A stretch of DNA of 64,000 nucleotides from Paenibacillus elgii NBRC 100335 (GTDB lineage: Bacteria; Bacillota; Bacilli; Paenibacillales; NBRC-103111), in contig NZ_BIMB01000038.1 of NCBI RefSeq assembly GCF_004000865.1, positions 1 to 64,000 on the forward strand. Direction: 5' to 3'. The notes below the pieces were generated by a model. The model was not told the origin of the DNA, did no database searches, and saw nothing but the letters and a program-made list of their open reading frames with translations. This document shows, in pieces, positions 58,892-64,000 of the stretch (the first letter of the stretch is position 1; each line of letters starts with the position of its first letter). A program made the position numbers and the translations under genes.

Positions 58892-58919
58892 AAAAAAGAG
58901 CCTGACATGTTCAGGCTCC
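58892..58919 (-). terminator. terminator after the second Ig-repeat gene
   Basis: GAGCCTGA / TCAGGCTC stem followed by six T on the minus strand. Confidence 0.85.
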
Positions 58920-58963
58920 AATTTCTCACCTTCCAACCTCTTCTCTCTGTACAGACCGGTGAT

Positions 58964-60445
58964 TTACGGCGCCGGCTGAACGATGAAATGAACCTCATCG
59001 CTGATCCCTTTCCCTATCGTTTCCGCCGTAAGCGTTAACCGCTCGCCGGCCCTGAGCGAATGCCAACTTAGATCCATGGAAAAGGACCCGTCCGTTTCGG
59101 AGGCCTCTTCGAACCAAAGGTCATACTCCTCGTCCGGTCGCTTTACTCTTATTATCGATCCGGTTTCGGCTTTCCCTTTGAGGATACCGTTTACTACGTC
59201 TACGTTACCGATTACCGCCGGCGCTGCCGTTTTCCCTGAGGTCGGGAGGACGGTTAACGGAACCGGGTCGCTCTCCTTTTTCCCGTCGGCCATGGCCGTT
59301 ACATACAATTTTTCCATAGGGACAAGTTTCTCGAAGGCTTGACGTTTTTTCGAATATGAACCGTCCGTTACCCACGTCCTCGTCACAATACTTCCGTTAG
59401 CTCTTTTAAAATGGATGACACCGCTCGTGTTGGGTTCCGTTCTGCCGCTAATCCAAAAGCCATTTGTATAAACATTTCCCGACACGGTCGGGACTGGGCT
59501 TTTGGGGGACCGATGAGTAACAGTAACGTAAACAGGATCACTAACTTTTTTGCCATAAACTTCTGCCGTTAATTTTAGCCTTTCTCCTAAATCGTAAGCA
59601 TCGGTGCCCAGTCTTGCAGAAAAGGCTCCATTTTCCTTGGATGCCCTTTCTGTTAACTCCGAGCCGCTGGCTCGTTGGATCGTTACGAAGGACCCGGGCT
59701 CAGCAAAACCGCTCAACGAACGTTCGTAGACGCCTCTCGGTACCGTAGGTGCTGCCGTCTTTCCTTCGAGCGGTAAGACAGTAACCGTGACAGGGTCGCT
59801 TGGTCCTATCCCGGGGAGTCGGGATTCGGCAGTTAATTGCAGCTTCTCCCCAACCTTTAGGAAGTAGGACCGTTTATCGAGTTCCATCGTATAAGAACCA
59901 TTTTTGGTTGAAGTGCTCGCAACGTAAAAGAGTCTGCTATTATTTAGGATTATCCATATGGGCTTATCAGGTTCCGTCGTGCCGCTAAGCCACCCGCCAT
60001 TTGCATAGATACTCCCTGTTACGGTCGGCATAGAAGTAGGCACCGACGGCAGCACCGTGATATAAACGGTATCGCTAACCGTTTTTCCCGGAGCCTCTGC
60101 CGAAAGGGTCAATTGCTCCCCGGCTTTGAGCCTCCATCCGTCAAACCAATACGGATCAAAACTGATCCAATACACACCGTCATTCTCTCTGGCGGTTGTT
60201 ACCTTATATGTACCGTCCGACCGTGTTAACGTTAATGTAGCATCGGGTTCTGACCGTCCTCTCAACTCGAAGTTATAATCATAGACATCTCCGTCTATAG
60301 TCGGTGTTTCTGTTTTTGCTACAGCAGCCGTATCTCCGCCCGGATGAAGTGGAGCACTTGAAGCCGAGAAGGAAAAAATCGTGTTGATGAACAAGCCTAA
60401 AACAATCATGACGATGACTTGTCGATGTTGTTCTCTTAATAGCAT
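58964..60445 (-). CDS. secreted Ig-like repeat protein (upstream copy of a tandem pair)
   Basis: The 493-residue protein is a close full-length paralogue of the neighbouring gene: the same signal peptide start (MLLREQHRQVIVMIVLGLFI), the same five Ig-like repeats, and the same wording PTVSGNVYTNGFWISGRTEP, MEKLYVTAMADGKKESDPVP. It differs by an extra ~10 residues after the signal peptide (PLHPGGDTAAVAK) and other substitutions. The upstream regions are also duplicated (giving the same promoter-like A/T block), so the two genes arose by a tandem duplication of ~1.65 kb. Confidence 0.85.
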   Translation of the reverse strand: MLLREQHRQVIVMIVLGLFINTIFSFSASSAPLHPGGDTAAVAKTETPTIDGDVYDYNFELRGRSEPDATLTLTRSDGTYKVTTARENDGVYWISFDPYWFDGWRLKAGEQLTLSAEAPGKTVSDTVYITVLPSVPTSMPTVTGSIYANGGWLSGTTEPDKPIWIILNNSRLFYVASTSTKNGSYTMELDKRSYFLKVGEKLQLTAESRLPGIGPSDPVTVTVLPLEGKTAAPTVPRGVYERSLSGFAEPGSFVTIQRASGSELTERASKENGAFSARLGTDAYDLGERLKLTAEVYGKKVSDPVYVTVTHRSPKSPVPTVSGNVYTNGFWISGRTEPNTSGVIHFKRANGSIVTRTWVTDGSYSKKRQAFEKLVPMEKLYVTAMADGKKESDPVPLTVLPTSGKTAAPAVIGNVDVVNGILKGKAETGSIIRVKRPDEEYDLWFEEASETDGSFSMDLSWHSLRAGERLTLTAETIGKGISDEVHFIVQPAP

Positions 60446-60912
60446 CGTTCACTACCTCCTGAAATTTAGTAGACATAAGAGTAAAATAACACAAACATAA
60501 TAAAACTTTTATGGATAATAATACTATAAACTTACGAAACGAACCATCGCATTTTTACCGGAATGCAAAAAGGAGCCTGACATGTTTCAAGCTCCAATCT
60601 CGCAATTCCATAATGAATATGCGCTCGTCGCATAACGGTATTGGTAAATTCCGATACGATTAGTGGAACTTACGAAACTTCCAAAGAAATACGACGGTCC
60701 TGATCCTTACACTGCGGTTGGTTATGATGAAAACAAATTGGAATAACGCTAACCTATTTTTGGTTCAATATTTTGTCCCTAACCATTCAATTGTCCAAAA
60801 TCGTAACCTATTCTATAGATGTAAACCGCTAGTAATTAGCAAAGAGCGCTAACTTTTTTAGTGCTCTTTATTTATTTCTCGCTCCCTCTGCTCTTTCGGG
60901 ATGAATCAGGCA
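60446..60912. other. 467-bp gap without an intact gene
   Basis: The part next to the Ig-repeat gene is the duplicated A/T-rich upstream region. A short remnant frame (60679-60747, + strand) ends in YDGPDPYTAVGYDENKLE and a stop and looks like the tail of a lost protein. The hairpin aaagagcgctaac / tagtgctcttt at 60841-60870 is a possible + strand terminator for it. Confidence 0.45.
60567..60595 (-). terminator. degenerate copy of the same terminator
   Basis: ggagcctga / tcaagctcc, with one changed base in the right arm. It has no gene to close, which fits a leftover of the duplication. Confidence 0.6.
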
Positions 60913-60943
60913 TAAAAAAAGAAGCCTGATATGTTCAGGCTCC
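60913..60943 (-). terminator. terminator after pncB
   Basis: GGAGCCTGA / TCAGGCTTC stem followed by seven T on the minus strand. Confidence 0.9.
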
Positions 60944-60970
60944 GATGAAAAAACGACTGCGTTCGCCGTC

Positions 60971-62413
60971 TTATCCTTTATGTTTGCGAATCAGCTCCAT
61001 CTTCTGATCCCAAGCTTTAGGGCTCAGGTCAACGGGATACACTTCCGGATTCAGCTTGCGCAAATATTCCGGCCAGAACAAGGTCAGCTGCTTCCGGTGA
61101 TGCTCGCGGATGGTATCCAGCGTGGGCAGCTCGTACACCTGCTTGCCGTCCGCAAAAATCGGACGAAGCATCGGCTGCGCTTCGTACTGCTCCACCGTTT
61201 TCGAAATATATGGGTGCACCGGGTCGAACAGCTTTAGCGGCTTGCCCTGCTGCACATCGTCCTCGTTCGTCAGTGCGATATAGTCCGCCATCGCCTTGTT
61301 GGTCTCGCGATTGACGATGCGGTATACGTCCTTAATGCCCGGTGTCGTCACTTTTTCCGGATTGCCCGAAATTTTGATGACCGGTGCGAAACCGTCCTCA
61401 CGCTCGCGGGCGACCAACTTGTACACGCCGCCTAGCGCAGGCTGGTCGGCCGCCGTAATCAGCTTCGTGCCGACTCCCCAGCTGTCGATTCTTGCCCCTT
61501 GGGCTTTCAGATTGAAAATAATATTCTCGTCCAAATCGTTCGACGCAACGATCTTGACTTCCTGCAGCCCCGCTTCGTCCAGCATCGCGCGCGCCTTTTT
61601 CGACAGATAAGCCAAATCCCCGCTGTCAAGCCGAATCGCGTTCATCCGTTTGCCCTGGCTTTGCAGCCATTTGGCCGTTTCAATCGCATGTGGCACGCCG
61701 CTTTTGATCGTATCGTATGTATCGACCAGCAGCGTGACTTGATCGGGCAGCGCGGCCGAGAATTTCCGGAACGCCTCTTCCTCCGAATCGTGATCCTGTA
61801 CCCAGGCGTGCGCATGCGTGCCCTTCGTCGGGATGTCGAACATCATGCCCGCTCTCATGTTCGACGTGGCGTCGAAGCCGGCGATATAAGTCGCCCGCGC
61901 GCCCCATACCGCGGCATCCGCCTCCTGGGCCCGCCGCGTGCCGAATTCCATCAGCACATCGTCCGGTGCGACCTGCCGGATACGTGACGCCTTGGTCGCG
62001 ATCAGCGTCTGGTAGTTCATGAAGTTCAAGATCGCCGTCTCCAACAGCTGGGCTTCGAACACGCTCGCTTCGACCCGGATCAGCGGCTCGTTCGGAAACA
62101 CCAGCGATCCTTCCTCCACCGACCATAGCGAACCGGTAAACCGGAACTGGCGCAGCTTTTCGAGAAAAGCCGGGTCGTAATTCTCCTCCTGCTCCGCCAA
62201 GTACTGGATCGACGCTTCGTCGAATTGCAGGTGCTGAATATACTCGACGATTCGCTGCAGTCCGGCAAACACGGCATATCCGTTGCCGAACGGCAGCTTG
62301 CGGAAGTAAGCCTCGAACACCGCTTTGCGGTCCATCGAGCCATTGAACCAGTGGGCGTACATCATGTTAATTTGATATTTATCCGTATGAAGCGTCAAAT
62401 TGTCGCAGCTCAT
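60971..62413 (-). CDS. pncB: nicotinate phosphoribosyltransferase
   Basis: The 480-residue enzyme makes nicotinate mononucleotide from nicotinate and PRPP (with ATP), the entry of niacin salvage to NAD. Family sequences are DKYQINMMYAHWFNGSMDRK at the N-terminus, EFGTRRAQEADAAVWGARA, FDIPTKGTHAHAWVQDHDSE with the catalytic His, IRLDSGDLAYLSKKAR and VVASNDLDE-like wording (KIVASNDLDENII). It lies 21 bases downstream of the nicotinamidase gene, so both steps of nicotinamide use are in one operon. AGAGGGG precedes ATG 62413. Confidence 0.96.
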   Translation of the reverse strand: MSCDNLTLHTDKYQINMMYAHWFNGSMDRKAVFEAYFRKLPFGNGYAVFAGLQRIVEYIQHLQFDEASIQYLAEQEENYDPAFLEKLRQFRFTGSLWSVEEGSLVFPNEPLIRVEASVFEAQLLETAILNFMNYQTLIATKASRIRQVAPDDVLMEFGTRRAQEADAAVWGARATYIAGFDATSNMRAGMMFDIPTKGTHAHAWVQDHDSEEEAFRKFSAALPDQVTLLVDTYDTIKSGVPHAIETAKWLQSQGKRMNAIRLDSGDLAYLSKKARAMLDEAGLQEVKIVASNDLDENIIFNLKAQGARIDSWGVGTKLITAADQPALGGVYKLVAREREDGFAPVIKISGNPEKVTTPGIKDVYRIVNRETNKAMADYIALTNEDDVQQGKPLKLFDPVHPYISKTVEQYEAQPMLRPIFADGKQVYELPTLDTIREHHRKQLTLFWPEYLRKLNPEVYPVDLSPKAWDQKMELIRKHKG

Positions 62414-62434
62414 CGTAGTTCCCCTCTCGCTTCG

Positions 62435-62989
62435 TTAGACGTTTTTATCTGCAGCACGGACGACTTCGGCGCCCAGTACATTCTGAAAATGAGTTAGTGC
62501 CCATTCGTGTCCGGCCGGATTGAAGCTCGCGACCGCGTCCTCATGAACAACGATTTTATATCCCTTATTATAGGCATCCACGGCGGTATGCAGCACGCAA
62601 ATGTCCGTACAGACGCCGATCAGGTGCACCTCGTCGATGCCGCGGGCCCGCAGCCGCAGCTCCAGATCTGTACCGCAGAAGGCGCTGTATCTCGTTTTGT
62701 CCATCCAATCAATGCGGTCTTGACTCGCTGAATAGACGTCGTGAAGCCGGCCGTACAGCTTGCGGCCTTCCGTACCGCGGATGTTATGCGGCGGAAACAG
62801 CCTGTGTTCCGGATGGTATGCGTCATTTTCCTCATGAAGGTCGACGGCCATGACGACCAGATCGCCCCCTTCGATAAACCGTTCCGTCAATTCGGCGATT
62901 CTTTGCTCCAAATCGATCGCCGGCTGCCCGCACGGCAGCTTGCCGGTAACGAAATCGACCGTATAATCGATCACAACGAGAGCTTTCAT
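62435..62989 (-). CDS. pncA: nicotinamidase-like cysteine hydrolase
   Basis: The 184-residue isochorismatase-fold enzyme has the catalytic Asp in VVIDYTVDFV, Lys in MDKTRYSAFCGTDLE and Cys in LIGVCTDICVLHTAVD, with the cis-peptide region before it. Metal-binding Asp/His lie in AVDLHEENDAYHPEH. It would turn nicotinamide into nicotinate for the pncB product downstream. ATG 62989 follows GGAAAGGGAAGG. Confidence 0.93.
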   Translation of the reverse strand: MKALVVIDYTVDFVTGKLPCGQPAIDLEQRIAELTERFIEGGDLVVMAVDLHEENDAYHPEHRLFPPHNIRGTEGRKLYGRLHDVYSASQDRIDWMDKTRYSAFCGTDLELRLRARGIDEVHLIGVCTDICVLHTAVDAYNKGYKIVVHEDAVASFNPAGHEWALTHFQNVLGAEVVRAADKNV

Positions 62990-63051
62990 AAGGGCACCTT
63001 CCCTTTCCATGCGTCAGTATAATGTAGACTGGCAACTCTATCTTTTTGATA

Positions 63052-63084
63052 ATGTCATTATGACATATTTAAAATAAATGTCAA
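63052..63084 (-). promoter_or_regulatory. promoter and palindromic operator of pncA-pncB
   Basis: TTGACA (63084-63079), 16 bases, CATAAT (63062-63057) on the minus strand. The perfect palindrome ATGTCATTATGACAT (63052-63066) covers the -10 box. The -35 box overlaps the stop codon of the upstream lipase gene. Confidence 0.7.
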
Positions 63085-63797
63085 GCCCCATTTTCCGAGC
63101 CCCATCGCTCCAGCAGCCAAGCCACCGTACAGTCGGCGACGATCTGCAGATTGGTTCGTCCGTCCGGATTCACGAACGGCTCGTGGCCGCGAAAATAATC
63201 CGGATGCCCACCCGTTAGAGCCAGGTTGATCCGATACGCCGGCGCATGCCTGAAGCGGTCGTACCGTAACCGGTCACGAAGCCCGGAGCCTCCCGTTACC
63301 CAGCCGCCCCACCAACCGAGCCGGGCGATCGGATCGCCGCCCTTCGTGCCGATGCCGCGTATGTAAAGCGTCCGGTCCCGCCCTACGGGACTTACCGGAC
63401 ATTTCGGCGAGCCGATCTGCACCGTCAGGATACCCGGCAGGGAAAGCGCCGGGCGCAGCAGCTCGGCCGCTTGCACGCCCGCCACTCCGCCTCCGCTATG
63501 CCCGATCAGGACGGGAAAGCCGTCGCCGCAGACGCTGCGGATCGCTTCCGCCGCCCTGCGGCCTCCGATCGAGCGCGCGGCCGCCTGCGGTCTCAGCCGC
63601 AGATCCCGGTAAATTTCCAGCATCTGAGCCGCTGCTCGCCGGCTCCAGTCGCCGTAAGGAAACAGCAGCCGGTACTCCGGCCGGAATCCCTTCGCCTCCA
63701 GCCTGCGACACAGCTGTTCTCCGAACGTGTCCATAAAATTCGGCGCCGTCGCCATTCCGGACAATAAGAAAAGCCGCGGTCTGTAAGTAATGGACAT
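63081..63797 (-). CDS. alpha/beta-hydrolase (lipase-like) protein
   Basis: The 238-residue protein has RLFLLSGMATAPNFMDTFGE at the N-terminus and a nucleophile elbow LIGHSGGGVAG with Ser at the centre (GxSxG). A later Asp/His pair is possible (GGDPIAR, GHEPFV). The fold is that of small hydrolases; no substrate is recognised. ATG 63797 follows GAGGAGCGG. It starts eleven bases after the nitric oxide synthase stop and so is probably cotranscribed with it. Confidence 0.75.
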   Translation of the reverse strand: MSITYRPRLFLLSGMATAPNFMDTFGEQLCRRLEAKGFRPEYRLLFPYGDWSRRAAAQMLEIYRDLRLRPQAAARSIGGRRAAEAIRSVCGDGFPVLIGHSGGGVAGVQAAELLRPALSLPGILTVQIGSPKCPVSPVGRDRTLYIRGIGTKGGDPIARLGWWGGWVTGGSGLRDRLRYDRFRHAPAYRINLALTGGHPDYFRGHEPFVNPDGRTNLQIVADCTVAWLLERWGSENGA

Positions 63798-63808
63798 AAA
63801 ACCGCTCC

Positions 63809-64000
63809 TCAGCCTCTGGTCAGCAAGTCGGCCGATGGGTCTGCCAGTGCCCCGGCTTCGTCGGCGTCCGTGATGTCGTATGGGCAAGGTTGACGGAAAT
63901 AATTCGGCTTGACGATGCGATCGTCGTAAGACCGGTGGAAAATATGCGTCGCCGCCGGCGAAACCGGAGGAATTAGCCACGTCCAATCTCCGGTTAACGG
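63809..64000 (-). CDS. nos: nitric oxide synthase oxygenase, C-terminal end only
   Basis: Sixty-three residues are visible before the TGA at 63811-63809. [20 protein letters not shown], then [14 protein letters not shown] match the C-terminus of bacterial NOS oxygenases (Bacillus subtilis NosA) almost residue by residue; the Trp and Phe/His side chains here help bind tetrahydrobiopterin/tetrahydrofolate. The rest of the gene lies beyond the window. There is a longer tail ([20 protein letters not shown]) than in Bacillus. Bacterial NOS makes nitric oxide from arginine and protects against oxidative damage. Confidence 0.9.
   Translation of the reverse strand, partial: PLTGDWTWLIPPVSPAATHIFHRSYDDRIVKPNYFRQPCPYDITDADEAGALADPSADLLTRG

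Noticed and set aside
63081..63986. Long version of the lipase gene starting at 63986
   Set aside because: The first 63 residues are the out-of-frame translation of the nos 3' end; ATG 63797 has a good site.

Overview
The window looks like a chromosomal segment from a Gram-positive, aerobic, spore-forming member of the Paenibacillaceae (Paenibacillus or a close relative). The reasons are the mid-50s G+C judged by eye, strong AGGAGG-type ribosome binding sites, sigma-A style promoters (TTGACA/TATAAT), and the gene repertoire: a DUF6385-type repeat protein, TPR-glycosyltransferases, YkuS, RarD, a bacterial nitric oxide synthase and a PucR regulator. No rRNA, tRNA, CRISPR array, phage or intact insertion sequence was seen.

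Positions 1-10.3 kb form a surface-glycosylation island. A Thr/Ile/Gly-repeat surface protein (cut by the window edge) is followed on the + strand by three family-2 glycosyltransferases with TPR tails. These converge on a four-gene minus-strand operon (family-2 transferase, TPR protein, family-2 transferase, family-4 transferase) whose genes overlap or nearly touch.

Positions 10.3-21.3 kb hold housekeeping and small accessory genes: peptide deformylase, a small XRE regulator with twin operator-like palindromes, a GIY-YIG/DUF2087 pair, a zone of decayed genes (epimerase and ArsR-like remnants), acetyltransferases, a TetR-controlled SRPBCC/quinone-reductase pair, an Old Yellow Enzyme and a DUF1836 protein. 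Positions 21.4-31.7 kb hold a cation diffusion facilitator, a truncated clpP, transporters, an aldo-keto reductase, a TetR/MBL-hydrolase operon with clear operators, two very small membrane-protein genes, a 187-bp terminal-inverted-repeat element and a second, divergent IF-3.

Positions 31.7-45.1 kb hold a 730-bp non-coding stretch with a decayed tandem repeat, YkuS, a benzil-reductase-like SDR, a type II NADH dehydrogenase-like protein, a drug/metabolite transporter, an NlpC/P60 cell-wall enzyme, a two-component system, free-methionine-sulfoxide reductase and a two-gene 2-oxoacid:ferredoxin oxidoreductase. Positions 45.2-52.5 kb hold an IMPase-family enzyme behind a promoter with a built-in operator, a five-gene operon joining a threonine-synthase-like enzyme to an amino-acid ABC importer, a GNAT/phosphoesterase pair and a frameshifted mini-gene.

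Positions 52.7-64 kb hold a TetR gene whose mRNA may be leaderless, an orphan HssR-like response regulator, and the most unusual locus of the window: a cyclic-di-GMP-I (GEMM) riboswitch leading a catalytically altered HPr-like protein (Glu at the His15 position, Ser46 kept) coupled to a MEKHLA/PAS-like protein. A PucR regulator, two tandemly duplicated secreted Ig-repeat proteins, the niacin-salvage pair pncA-pncB and the 3' end of nitric oxide synthase (followed by a lipase-like hydrolase) close the window.
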